Of a stretch of DNA of 64,000 nucleotides, positions 35,505 to 44,253 are shown one piece after another. The stretch comes from Mucilaginibacter celer. GTDB lineage: Bacteria; Bacteroidota; Bacteroidia; Sphingobacteriales; Sphingobacteriaceae. Made by a program: the position numbers and the translations under genes. Each line of letters begins with the position of its first letter. Position 1 is the stretch's first letter. A model generated the notes under the pieces. It saw only the letters and a list, made by a program, of their open reading frames with translations, made no database searches and was not told the origin of the DNA. The stretch is taken from assembly GCF_003576455.2 (NCBI RefSeq), contig NZ_CP032869.1, positions 3,038,001 to 3,102,000 of the forward strand, written 5' to 3'.

Positions 35505-36482
35505 ATGTCAGTTTTAATATATGCGGAAAATGCCGGGGGCACATTCAAAAAATCGGTTTTCGAAGCCGTTTCTTACGCCCGTGCCATTGCCGATCAAAAT
35601 AATACTACCCTTACCGCCGTATCCATAGGCAATGTTGACGCTGCCGAACTTGCCACCTTAGGCAAATACGGAGCTAACAAGGTACTGAATGTATCGGGCA
35701 ATAAGCTGAAGGATTTTGTAAACCAGGCCTATGCTTCGGTTATTGCCGAGGCTGCTAAAAGCGAAGGCTCGGCTATTGTTGTTTTATCCAATACTTTTTC
35801 GGGCCGTGGTTTAGCGCCTCGTATAGGTGTTAAACTGGAAGCCGGTGTGGCTGATGGTGTTGTTGCGTTGCCGGTTCAGGATGGCGGATCATTCAAAGTA
35901 AAAAAGACGGCTTTTTCAGGGAAAGCTTTCGCAACCGTCGAACTTACTTCGGCAATTAAAGTGCTCTCACTTGTGCCTAACTCCTACAAAGTAGTTGAAA
36001 CCGATGGCACCGCCGAAGTTGTTGACTTTAAAGCAGAAGCCAAAGATTCGGACTTTAAAGCGATGATCAAAGATATTGTTCGCGCAAGCGATAAGGTATC
36101 CTTACCGGATGCCGAGATCGTAGTTTCGGGTGGCCGCGGTATGAAAGGCCCGGAAAACTGGGGACTGATTGAAGAGCTGGCATCGCTTTTAGGTGCGGCT
36201 ACCGCATGCTCAAAACCGGTATCAGACGCCGGTTGGAGGCCGCATAGCGAACACGTTGGACAAACCGGCATAGCTGTCAGTCCAAATTTGTATATTGCAG
36301 TCGGAATTTCGGGTGCTATTCAGCACCTGGCGGGAGTGAGTTCATCAAAAGTTATTGTAGTAATAAACAAAGATCCCGAAGCACCGTTTTTCAAGGTAGC
36401 TGATTACGGGATTGTGGGCGACGCTTTTGAAGTACTGCCTCAATTAATAGCAGCCGTTAAACAATATAAAGCTTCGGCATAA
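35505..36482 (+). CDS. etfA: Electron transfer flavoprotein, alpha subunit
   Basis: A 325-residue FAD-carrying ETF alpha subunit. The C-terminal FAD domain shows IVVSGGRGMKGPENWGLIEELA, ACSKPVSDAGWRPHSEHVGQTG, and LYIAVGISGAIQHLAGVSSSKVIVVINKDPEAPFF, all strongly conserved. With EtfB it carries electrons from fatty and amino acid acyl-CoA dehydrogenases to the quinone pool. Length is typical. The nuclease gene starts about 20 bases after it and may share the transcript. Confidence 0.95.
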   Translation: MSVLIYAENAGGTFKKSVFEAVSYARAIADQNNTTLTAVSIGNVDAAELATLGKYGANKVLNVSGNKLKDFVNQAYASVIAEAAKSEGSAIVVLSNTFSGRGLAPRIGVKLEAGVADGVVALPVQDGGSFKVKKTAFSGKAFATVELTSAIKVLSLVPNSYKVVETDGTAEVVDFKAEAKDSDFKAMIKDIVRASDKVSLPDAEIVVSGGRGMKGPENWGLIEELASLLGAATACSKPVSDAGWRPHSEHVGQTGIAVSPNLYIAVGISGAIQHLAGVSSSKVIVVINKDPEAPFFKVADYGIVGDAFEVLPQLIAAVKQYKASA

Positions 36483-36503
36483 ATACTGGTGATGGGGAAT
36501 AAC

Positions 36504-37103
36504 ATGAAAAAAATTAAGCTGGATATTGTTGGATTATCTTATAGCCAAACGCAATCCGGCGCGTACGCACTTGTGTTAGGCGAGGTAAGCGGTCGCCGCA
36601 GGCTTCCGATTATCATCGGAAGCTTTGAGGCCCAGGCTATTGCCATCGAAATTGAGAAGATGACGCCCAGCCGTCCGCTTACACACGACTTATTTAAAAG
36701 CTTTGCCCAGGCCTACCAGATAGAGGTGCAGGAAGTGATTATTTACAATCTTGTTGATGGCATATTTTACGCCAAGCTTATTTGCAGCGATGGCAAACGC
36801 AACGTAGAGATTGATGCCCGTACATCTGATGCCATTGCCGTAGCCGTACGCTTTGATTGCCCTATTTTTACTTACGAATTTATTCTTTCGACAGCTGGCA
36901 TTGTGATTGAAGGAAACGACTTTGTTTACTTAGAGAACATTAACGAAGCGCCAGAAGAAAAATCGGTAGCCGCATCTGTAAGCGGATACGCTTCAATCAG
37001 CACCGAAGAACTTAAAGCCAAACTACAGGAAGCTCTCGCCGAAGAATCGTACGAGAAAGCAGCCAAAATCCGCGATGAACTGAATAAGCGAAAAGCTTCC
37101 TGA
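36504..37103 (+). CDS. Bifunctional nuclease (DUF151) with C-terminal UVR domain
   Basis: A 199-residue protein. Residues 1-135 form the bifunctional nuclease domain (DUF151), first described in plants as a DNase/RNase, with RRLPIIIGSFEAQAIAIEIE and IDARTSDAIAVAVRFDCPIF. A UVR motif follows at the end (LKAKLQEALAEESYEKAAKI), the helical pair used by UvrB/UvrC and McsA for protein contacts. Earlier in-frame starts exist at 36489 (GTG) and 36492 (ATG); MKKIKLDIVGLSYSQ at 36504 fits the family. It follows etfA closely. The cellular role in bacteria is unsettled. Confidence 0.82.
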   Translation: MKKIKLDIVGLSYSQTQSGAYALVLGEVSGRRRLPIIIGSFEAQAIAIEIEKMTPSRPLTHDLFKSFAQAYQIEVQEVIIYNLVDGIFYAKLICSDGKRNVEIDARTSDAIAVAVRFDCPIFTYEFILSTAGIVIEGNDFVYLENINEAPEEKSVAASVSGYASISTEELKAKLQEALAEESYEKAAKIRDELNKRKAS

Positions 37104-37321
37104 TTTCGGAATTCGGATTTGAGATTTCGGATTTTTGAATGCCTTCTTTTATTTCAATTTATTATTTAGTATTCTCCATCAATAAAAATAACAGGAACCC
37201 TTAACCGGGTTTCTGTTAATAAGCGTAATTTCTGCAAGGGTAGTTTTCTGATTTACATTTATTTCACTACTTTCCGCTTTTTAATTTAATACTGATCAAA
37301 ATTTTTTAAATCCGGTACCAT

Positions 37322-38581
37322 ATGAATATTAAGTTCCGCTTAATACTGATGAATTTTATGCAGTTTTTTATCTGGGGGGCCTGGTTGCTTACCATCGGTG
37401 CATATTGGTTTCAGGACAAACATTGGTCGGGCGCACAATTTGGGGCAATATTCAGCACGATGGGTATTTCGGCTATCTTCATGCCGGCACTAACAGGTAT
37501 TATTGCTGATAGGTTTATCAATGCCGAAAAACTATACGGCATGATGCACATTTTAGGTGCATGTACCCTGTTCACCTTACCTCAAATAACTAATCCATCG
37601 GCATTTTTCTGGGTGATGTTATTGAACATGGTATTTTACATGCCAACATTATCATTATCTATCACAGTAGCTTATTCAGCATTAAAAGGCGGAGGTAAGG
37701 ATGTTGTTAAAGATTACCCGCCAATCCGTATCTGGGGAACTATAGGTTTTATTGCTGCATTATGGACGGTGAGTTTAACCCACAACGAAACCTCTCCAAA
37801 CCAGTTTTATATTGCATCGGCTGTAGCATTAGCTTTGGGTTTGTATTCTTTCAGTTTACCTAAATGTCCGCCTCTTTCAGCAAAAACTACGCATAAATCG
37901 TTTACCGATTCGCTGGGGCTAAATGCTTTCAAATTATTTAAAGATCCAAAGTTTGCTATCTTCTTTGGCTTTTCAATGTTATTAGGAGCTGCATTACAAT
38001 TAACCAACGCTTACGGTGATACTTTTATACAGGATTTCAAAAATATTTCCATTTATAAAGATTCTGTGGGTGTTAAATACCCTGCTATCATCATGTCGAT
38101 ATCGCAGTTTTCTGAAACATTCTTTATCCTGGCTATCCCTTTCTTTTTACGCAAGTTCGGTATCAAATATGTGATGCTGTTCAGCATGCTGGCGTGGGTA
38201 TTACGATTTGGGTTATTTGCCTTCGGCGACCCTGCAGGCGGCCTTTGGATGATCATCCTATCATGTATTGTTTACGGTATGGCTTTCGATTTTTTCAACA
38301 TCTCTGGTTCATTGTTTGTTGAAACACAGGCTACTCCAGATATCAGAGCCAGTGCACAAGGTTTGTTTATGATGATGGTGAACGGCTTCGGTGCTTTCTT
38401 CGGCAGTATCATAAGCGGTATTGTGATCGACAAATTTTTCCTGTTGCCCGGCGGCGAGAAAGATTGGCATGGCATCTGGTTAAGCTTTGCAAGCTACGCG
38501 TTGGTGATCGCCGTTATATTCCCGTTTGTTTTCAGGTATAAGCATAATAAGGCTTTGGAACATGCTATTAAGCATGCGTAG
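37322..38581 (+). CDS. Nucleoside:H+ symporter, NupG-type MFS
   Basis: A 419-residue membrane protein with about 12 helices. The opening MNIKFRLILMNFMQFFIWGAWLLTIGAYW and PPIRIWGTIGFIAA match the NupG/XapB nucleoside-permease branch of the major facilitator superfamily. DIRASAQGLFMMMVNGFGAFFGS in the C-terminal half also fits. It should import nucleosides with protons. The 218-base spacer upstream (37104-37321) holds ATTTCGGATTT repeat words and an imperfect hairpin (37190-37200 with 37207-37217), and no clear promoter. The gene ends two bases before a palindrome. Confidence 0.88.
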   Translation: MNIKFRLILMNFMQFFIWGAWLLTIGAYWFQDKHWSGAQFGAIFSTMGISAIFMPALTGIIADRFINAEKLYGMMHILGACTLFTLPQITNPSAFFWVMLLNMVFYMPTLSLSITVAYSALKGGGKDVVKDYPPIRIWGTIGFIAALWTVSLTHNETSPNQFYIASAVALALGLYSFSLPKCPPLSAKTTHKSFTDSLGLNAFKLFKDPKFAIFFGFSMLLGAALQLTNAYGDTFIQDFKNISIYKDSVGVKYPAIIMSISQFSETFFILAIPFFLRKFGIKYVMLFSMLAWVLRFGLFAFGDPAGGLWMIILSCIVYGMAFDFFNISGSLFVETQATPDIRASAQGLFMMMVNGFGAFFGSIISGIVIDKFFLLPGGEKDWHGIWLSFASYALVIAVIFPFVFRYKHNKALEHAIKHA

Positions 38582-38583
38582 TT

Positions 38584-38733
38584 TCTGAACCGGGATTTGG
38601 GGAGATTTTTGGGGTTAATAGGATCTGAGGATAGTATAAAAAGAGAAGGCTCGCAGTACTCGCGAGCCTTCTCTTTTTATACTTTTTTGGAATTCCTGCG
38701 AATCCCAAAAATCTCCCCAAATCCCGGTTCAGA
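38584..38733. repeat. Nested palindrome, family B, filling a convergent gap
   Basis: Outer arms 38584-38610 and 38707-38733 are perfectly complementary over 27 bases and start TCTGAACCGGGATTTGG. The element exactly fills the gap between the NupG and ThuA stop codons. A related element is at 41375-41558. An inner hairpin acts as terminator. Confidence 0.8.
38633..38683. terminator. Bidirectional terminator between NupG and ThuA genes
   Basis: A perfect 22-bp stem (38633-38654 with 38662-38683), 7-base loop and A/T-rich outer stems. It can terminate both converging transcripts. Confidence 0.85.
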
Positions 38734-39453
38734 CTATTTCTTTCTCCCCATCGCATAATTAATTCCACCCAGCAGGTGCTCCAAATACAACGGTTCTGAA
38801 TACGATGCATCGGTATGTCCAAGCGCGGTATAAAAAGCCCTGCCGCCATCAAAGTTGTGATACCAGCTCATGGGGTGGTTATCGCCGTTTTCGCCGCCGG
38901 TATAAGTTTTCTCATCTATTTTAATCAGCACATGCAGGTCGTCGGCAATCCATTTGTAGTTATACCATTCGTCGAGGCGTTTCCAGGTTTCGGGCAAGTG
39001 TTTGGTGGCAATAAAATTTTTATCAACCACATTCAATACGGCTTCCTGTTGTTGCTTAGGATGGCTTTTAAAATAAGCGCCTACCAATTTACCGTACCAT
39101 GGCCAATCATATTCGGTATCGGTTGCAGAGTGAACGCCCACAAAACCACCTCCGTGCTTAATATACTGCTCAAACGCAGCCTGCTGGCTATCGTTCAATA
39201 CATTGCCGGTGGTACTTAAAAATATCACCGCTTTATACTGTTTTAAATTATCGGCAGTAAATTTTTCTGCATTGGTTGTAGTATCCACATTAAAGTTATT
39301 TTCCTCTCCCATTTTCATAATAGCAGGAACACCTACCGCTATCGAATTATGGTGAAAACCGGCAGTTTTACAGAATACCAGTACTTTCTCTTTAGCAATT
39401 GCCTGGCTTAAGGCTGTGCCTATTAAAAGGCATAGGGTAAGTAGTTTTTTCAT
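38734..39453 (-). CDS. Exported ThuA-domain protein
   Basis: A 239-residue protein with a signal peptide (MKKLLTLCLLIGTALSQAIA) and one ThuA domain, a class I glutamine-amidotransferase-like fold. Visible marks are VLVFCKTAGFHHNSI, HGGGFVGVHSATDTEYDWPWYGKLVGAYF, HPMSWYHNFDGGRAFYTALGHT and YLEHLLGGINYA. ThuA proteins take part in use of trehalose and other 3-keto sugars. The start at 39453 is preferred over an upstream extension because it gives a clean signal peptide. It follows the GMC oxidoreductase gene on the same strand, which supports a role in oxidised-sugar metabolism in the periplasm. Confidence 0.85.
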   Translation of the reverse strand: MKKLLTLCLLIGTALSQAIAKEKVLVFCKTAGFHHNSIAVGVPAIMKMGEENNFNVDTTTNAEKFTADNLKQYKAVIFLSTTGNVLNDSQQAAFEQYIKHGGGFVGVHSATDTEYDWPWYGKLVGAYFKSHPKQQQEAVLNVVDKNFIATKHLPETWKRLDEWYNYKWIADDLHVLIKIDEKTYTGGENGDNHPMSWYHNFDGGRAFYTALGHTDASYSEPLYLEHLLGGINYAMGRKK

Positions 39454-39482
39454 GGTTGATTTGTTAGTGAGTAGTTGATTGA

Positions 39483-39538
39483 GTTGATTAAGTGAGTGGT
39501 CATCCGGCGAATGAAGCAGAACCACTCACTCAATCAAC
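39483..39538. repeat. Inverted repeat between the GMC and ThuA genes
   Basis: Arms 39483-39500 and 39521-39538 pair at 17 of 18 positions. As it lies inside a likely two-gene operon, it could lower expression of the downstream ThuA gene or stabilise the upstream message. Confidence 0.6.
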
Positions 39539-39557
39539 CACTCACCTAATCAACCAA

Positions 39558-41267
39558 CTATAAATTTCCTTTCTTTAATTCATCTACAGCAAAATGAGCA
39601 GCGCGCGCCGTCATGGCCATATAAGTTAACGATGGGTTTTGACAAGCTGCCGAAGTCATGGCAGCACCATCGGTAACGAAAACGTTTTTGGCATCCCAAA
39701 CCTGGTTATTACCGTTTAGTACCGATGTTTTTGGATCACGGCCCATACGCGCGGTGCCCATTTCGTGGATACCGTCACCTACGTTGTGGCCGCGGTCGTG
39801 GGTTTCAACGTTTTTAACGCCCGCGCTTTCCAGCATGGCTTTGGCTTCGCGAACGATATCGATACGCATCTTCTTTTCGTTTTCTTTGATCTCGGCATCC
39901 ATGGCTAATATTGGTAATCCCCATTTATCCTTTCGGGTTTTATCAAGGGTGATTTTGTTTTCGTGATATGGCAGCAATTCGCCAAAGCCACCTATGCCAA
40001 TAGTCCACGGCCCCGGTTCGGTAAGCGCATCTTTATAGTTAGCACCAATATTCAACTCCGCAATTTCCCGGCTCCAACCCATGCGGCTCGCGGCGCCCTG
40101 GTAGCCAAAACCACGTAGGTAATGGCGCTTATCACCAAACAGGTTGGCAAAGCGTACTACATAAATGCCATTTGCGCGACGGCCATAGTAATATTTATCC
40201 TCAAATCCTTCCACCAATCCGCTTGCGCCGAGGTTATAGTGGTGATCCATAATATTATGTCCTAACTCCCCGCTGCTGCTGCCCAAACCATCAGGCCAGA
40301 TGTCGGTAGCCGAGTTCATCAGCACCCAGGCGCTGTTCAAGGCCGATGCATTTACGAAAACTATTTTCGAGTAAAACTCATAGGTTTGATTGGTTTCGGC
40401 GTCAAGCACTTCTACCCCTTTCGCCTTTTTAGTATCCTTATCATATAGGATTTTTGTAACGATAGAGTATGGCCTAACCGTTAAATTGCCCGTAGCCAAA
40501 GCTGCCGGCAAGGTTGACGATTGCGTACTGAAATATCCGCCAAACGGACAACCCTCCCAGCACCGGTTCCTGAACTGGCAAGCCGTACGCCCCGGGATAG
40601 CGGCCGTTAAGTTAGCCGAGCGACCAATGATCATGTGCCGTGTGCCATTATAATGTTTTTTAATCCGTGCAGCTACATCCTTTTCAACCGCGTTCATATC
40701 CATTGGCGGCAGGTAATGCCCATCGGGCAATTGCGGCAATCCTTCCAACGAACCGCTGATACCTGCAAATTTTTCTACATGATCATACCATGGTGCTAAA
40801 TCTTTATAGCGGATGGGCCAATCAATCGCCCAGCCATCCTTCGCGTTTGCTTCAAAATCAAAATCGCTCCAACGGTAACTTTGCCTTCCCCATAAAATAG
40901 AACGGCCACCTAATTGATATGATCGCCACCAGTTAAAAGGTTTGATCTCGGTATAGGGTGCGGCCTGCTCATCGGTCCAGTAATCCATAATAGGTTCGCT
41001 CGCGCCCCAGTTACGCGAAATTACCGGGCGTTGCTTACGCTGTGCCTGCGTTGGTGCACCGGCGTGATGGCGATCCCATGGGTCTTGATTGGCGGTTTTG
41101 TAGTCTTTGATGTGTTCAAAATTCCGACCGCGTTCAAGCATAATGGTTTTAAGCCCAAGTTCGGTAAGCTCTTTGGCAGCCCAGCCGCCACTGATACCCG
41201 AGCCTATTACAATCGCGTCGTAGGTGTTATTCTCCTTAGCCTTGCCGTTTATGTTAGTTAATGGCAT
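39558..41267 (-). CDS. GMC-family FAD-dependent oxidoreductase
   Basis: A 569-residue glucose-methanol-choline type oxidoreductase. The N-terminal Rossmann motif IGSGISGGWAAKEL (22-35) binds FAD. GGRSILWGRQSYRW and CQFRNRCWEGCPFGGYF follow. The C-terminal catalytic region has GIHEMGTARMG (active-site His) and NPSLTYMAMTARAA. It is of the type that oxidises sugars or sugar alcohols in Bacteroidota, often with a small gluconate 2-dehydrogenase subunit 3. That small subunit is not present next to it here. There is no obvious twin-arginine signal. It is paired with ThuA on the same strand. Confidence 0.9.
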   Translation of the reverse strand: MPLTNINGKAKENNTYDAIVIGSGISGGWAAKELTELGLKTIMLERGRNFEHIKDYKTANQDPWDRHHAGAPTQAQRKQRPVISRNWGASEPIMDYWTDEQAAPYTEIKPFNWWRSYQLGGRSILWGRQSYRWSDFDFEANAKDGWAIDWPIRYKDLAPWYDHVEKFAGISGSLEGLPQLPDGHYLPPMDMNAVEKDVAARIKKHYNGTRHMIIGRSANLTAAIPGRTACQFRNRCWEGCPFGGYFSTQSSTLPAALATGNLTVRPYSIVTKILYDKDTKKAKGVEVLDAETNQTYEFYSKIVFVNASALNSAWVLMNSATDIWPDGLGSSSGELGHNIMDHHYNLGASGLVEGFEDKYYYGRRANGIYVVRFANLFGDKRHYLRGFGYQGAASRMGWSREIAELNIGANYKDALTEPGPWTIGIGGFGELLPYHENKITLDKTRKDKWGLPILAMDAEIKENEKKMRIDIVREAKAMLESAGVKNVETHDRGHNVGDGIHEMGTARMGRDPKTSVLNGNNQVWDAKNVFVTDGAAMTSAACQNPSLTYMAMTARAAHFAVDELKKGNL

Positions 41268-41374
41268 AATACTACTATTGGTTAGTTTGTTTAAAATTGG
41301 TTGGTAGGAATTGGTTAAAACAAGTATATCAATTAAAATTAATTATTGCAATCGATTGTGAAATTATGATTTTT

Positions 41375-41558
41375 TCTGAACCGGGATTTGGGGAGATTTA
41401 TGGGATGGGCAGGATTTTGTCTGAACTCGAATTTGGGGGAATTATTAGAATTTTTGGAATTTGCTAATCATTCTGTTAATTCATTAATTTCATAAATTCC
41501 GGTTCAGACAAAACAAAATCTGATCAATCTTAAAAATCCACCCAAATCCCTGTTCAGA
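41375..41558. repeat. Palindromic repeat, family B, in a 510-base gene-less stretch
   Basis: The left arm 41375-41400 and right arm 41532-41558 are diverged copies of the family B arm seen at 38584. An extra internal half-arm lies at 41495-41508. The rest of the gene-less stretch 41268-41777 holds ATTTCGGATTT-type words (41649-41684) and AT-rich sequence. No promoter or RNA gene was recognised. Confidence 0.65.
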
Positions 41559-41777
41559 AAAAATCAGCGGAATCAACGCAATCACTCCTCCCATCAACGG
41601 TCAAAATCGATGTAATCAGAAACTAAAGGGTGTAATCCCAAAAAACAAAAATCCGAAATCCCACATTCGAAATCCGAAATTTAACAGCCGAGGCAACCAC
41701 ATTCAATTTATAAACGATATACTTTATAACCGGCAGGCAAAACCGGGATTTAAATAATATACTTTATACTGTTGCTG

Positions 41778-42578
41778 ATGGTACCTGTGTCTGTTGTGAT
41801 CATTACTAAAAACGAAGCCGCGTTTATTGCCGATTGCGTAAAAATGGCCGGCCTCATTACAGATGATATTGTTGTGATTGATAACGACAGCAGCGACGGT
41901 ACCCCGCAAATAGCCGCCCGCTTAGGCTGCCGCGTATTTCAAAAAAACTGGAGCGGCTATGGCGCCAACAAAAATAAAGGCATAGCCCAGGCCCGGTACA
42001 ACTGGATATTGAGTATTGATGCCGACGAAGTACCCGATCAGGAACTGGTTGATGCCGTGCACGGTTTAAAATTCGACAACCCTAATGAAGTTTACGATAT
42101 CCGTTTCAGATCATATTTCGGCAAAAAACTGATCAGGTACGGTAACTGGGGTAATGACCATCACCTGCGCCTGTTTAACCGGGCGCTGGTAAAATGGAGT
42201 GAAACCGAAGTGCATGAAACGCTGGTGTTGCCTCCCAATTCGCAAATAGTTAAAATTGACGGTTACCTGCATCATCATTCGGTTACTGATATTGATGATT
42301 TTAACACCAAAGCCATTCACTATGCGCGGCTTAGCGCAGCTAAATATTATAAGGCAGGCAAAAAAGCCACATTTTTAAAACTGCACTTCTCGGCCACGTT
42401 TGGCTTTGTAAGGAATTATGTTATCAGGTTAGGATTTTTAGATGGTGCCGAGGGATTGGCCATTGCACGGGTAATTTATAAAAATACCAGGCTTAAATAC
42501 CGCTACCTGAAACAGTACGAAACCAAACCGGATGTAGAAAATATTTACCGGAATGATTTGGTGGTTGAGCGGGTGTGA
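41778..42578 (+). CDS. Glycosyltransferase family 2, WaaE/KdtX-like
   Basis: A 266-residue GT2 enzyme. The GT-A fold shows VSVVIITKNEAAFIADCV, DIVVIDNDSSDGT, and the metal-binding DxD in ILSIDADEVP. The middle part (YGNWGNDHHLRLFNR, WSETEVHETLV) matches the LPS-core beta-1,4-glucosyltransferase WaaE/KdtX branch. The C-terminus has LKLHFSATFGFVRNYVIRLGFLDG. It should transfer a hexose in the cytoplasm to a lipid-linked core or glycan. A TTG six bases earlier is possible; the ATG fits better. It opens the glycan region but is not clearly in an operon. Confidence 0.87.
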   Translation: MVPVSVVIITKNEAAFIADCVKMAGLITDDIVVIDNDSSDGTPQIAARLGCRVFQKNWSGYGANKNKGIAQARYNWILSIDADEVPDQELVDAVHGLKFDNPNEVYDIRFRSYFGKKLIRYGNWGNDHHLRLFNRALVKWSETEVHETLVLPPNSQIVKIDGYLHHHSVTDIDDFNTKAIHYARLSAAKYYKAGKKATFLKLHFSATFGFVRNYVIRLGFLDGAEGLAIARVIYKNTRLKYRYLKQYETKPDVENIYRNDLVVERV

Positions 42579-42637
42579 TTTTCGACATTTGGCTGTGATT
42601 GGTTTTGTAGGTTATGTATACACAACGCGCCGCATCT

Positions 42638-42985
42638 TCATTGAACATGAATATGCCATTTCCCGTCCGATTCCCGATCTACGGTTTGCTGTGATTCAAA
42701 GCCAATAAATACTTTATCACGTGCTTCGACAGGATAGTCATGCTTATCGAGGACATCTCTAAGCACTTTATAAAGTTCCGCATCGGATTTTAATTTAAGT
42801 TTCATATCATCTGATTTCACACAAATTCGAAAAGCGAGGTGTTTAGGATTTATATGGTATGCACCAACCCATTCAATCCAATATCTTTCAGTACAAACTT
42901 TTGATATAATTTTTTTTATATCTTTTTTGATAGCTAATATTTTCTGCCTAAGTGGGTCTTTTTTAAAGAGATTTAAAAAAATCAT
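42638..42985 (-). CDS. Hypothetical protein
   Basis: A 115-residue protein with no recognised domain. It begins with a basic, lysine-rich helical stretch (KKDPLRQKILAIKKDIKKIISKV), then a likely alpha/beta domain with YWIEWVGAYHINPKHLAFRICVKSDDMK and a C-terminal GKWHIHVQ. Codon use is more AT-rich at its 5' end than in the neighbouring glycosyltransferases. It lies alone between a GT2 on the other strand and a GT4 on the same strand. Function is not assigned. Confidence 0.6.
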   Translation of the reverse strand: MIFLNLFKKDPLRQKILAIKKDIKKIISKVCTERYWIEWVGAYHINPKHLAFRICVKSDDMKLKLKSDAELYKVLRDVLDKHDYPVEARDKVFIGFESQQTVDRESDGKWHIHVQ

Positions 42986-43047
42986 AGTTTTAAATTAGCT
43001 TAAAAGAATAGCAAATACAAAATTTAAATTGCGTTTCCAAATTTAGG

Positions 43048-44253
43048 CTAAGCGTTGCTCAACACCCCCTCATAAAACTCCAATGTTTGTTTCGCGATAA
43101 TATTGATATCAAAAAAAGCTTTCACTTTCTCATTCCCGGCTTTGCCGAGCCTTGTGCACAATTCTGCATCCTTCAACAACAATAAAATAGCTTCTGCCAG
43201 TTGATTGATATTATCCGGATCGACAAGTAACCCGTTTATGCTACCCTCAACCAATTCGGGCCCGGATGTACGGTTTGAATTAATTACCGCAGCACCGCAA
43301 GCCATGGCCTCAAGCGGTGCCAAAGCAAAGGCCTCGGCATAGGATGGAAAAACTGCAATGGCCGAACTACTTAGAATACCATACAATTCATCAGCCGGTA
43401 CATGTCCTTTAAATGTTACGCTGCTTTTAACACCATCACTTAAATAATCAGCAACAGCTTTTTGCGGGCCTTTGCCCAGTATCAGCAAACGGGCATCGGG
43501 TATGTTTTTATTAACAATATTCCAGGCTTTTGCTAACTGATAGATGCCTTTTTTCTGTACCAAACTGCCTGTAAAAACCACTTGCAAAGGATTGCGCAGA
43601 ATCTCAGCTAATTTCAAATCTGTATTGATACCGTTATACAAAACCGTTATAGGTTTATCGTAATTCAAATAACCGGCGCTTTTTTCCGCGGTATAACGGC
43701 TGGCACTGCTTACGGCGCTTGCCTGGTTCAGGATAGCTTGTTCCATTTTAACAATATGCGCCCCCGTGGGTAATCCTGCTTCATTATCAAAATAGGTAAT
43801 GGTACCGTTCATTTTCACCACAACAGGCACTGATAATTGCGGAAAAGGCACATACGATTTACAAAAGCGGATATAGTCGTTATAATCGGGCATTTCAACT
43901 ATATCAATCTGCTCATCGGTTATAAGCTGCTCCAATTTTGCCTCGTACGATATGAGGCTTTGCTTAATATGATTTTCAATAACTCCGGTGTCCCGCAAAA
44001 TCCGGTTGGTAAGTTTGCTTAAAAGCAACTGCCTGTCGTCTGCCCAGGTACCATCGCTTTTCCACCTAAACCTGTACACCTTTACACCCTCATCAATAAA
44101 CTCACTATCTCCGCCATAACCTGTGCTGTACATTCCCGCCACTATCACTTTGTGCCCCAGTTTCGCCATTTGCCGGGCTATCAGTCGTACATAGGTGCCA
44201 ATACCGCCATGCCGGCCTGGGGGATACTCATCGCAGAGGTAAAGGATATTCAT
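43048..44253 (-). CDS. Glycosyltransferase family 4
   Basis: A 401-residue GT-B enzyme. The N-terminal Rossmann half opens NILYLCDEYPPGRHGGIGTYVRLIARQM. The C-terminal donor half has VVFTGSLVQKKGIYQLAKAW, LLILGKGPQKA and FPSYAEAFALAPLEAMACGAAVI, containing the GT4 EX7E-type region. It should use a nucleotide-sugar donor at the inner membrane. Its ATG overlaps the stop of the flippase gene upstream by four bases, so both are one transcript. Confidence 0.9.
   Translation of the reverse strand: MNILYLCDEYPPGRHGGIGTYVRLIARQMAKLGHKVIVAGMYSTGYGGDSEFIDEGVKVYRFRWKSDGTWADDRQLLLSKLTNRILRDTGVIENHIKQSLISYEAKLEQLITDEQIDIVEMPDYNDYIRFCKSYVPFPQLSVPVVVKMNGTITYFDNEAGLPTGAHIVKMEQAILNQASAVSSASRYTAEKSAGYLNYDKPITVLYNGINTDLKLAEILRNPLQVVFTGSLVQKKGIYQLAKAWNIVNKNIPDARLLILGKGPQKAVADYLSDGVKSSVTFKGHVPADELYGILSSSAIAVFPSYAEAFALAPLEAMACGAAVINSNRTSGPELVEGSINGLLVDPDNINQLAEAILLLLKDAELCTRLGKAGNEKVKAFFDINIIAKQTLEFYEGVLSNA

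Noticed and set aside
42638..42985. The small hypothetical protein as an antitoxin or toxin
   Set aside because: There is no partner gene beside it and no recognisable toxin or DNA-binding motif.
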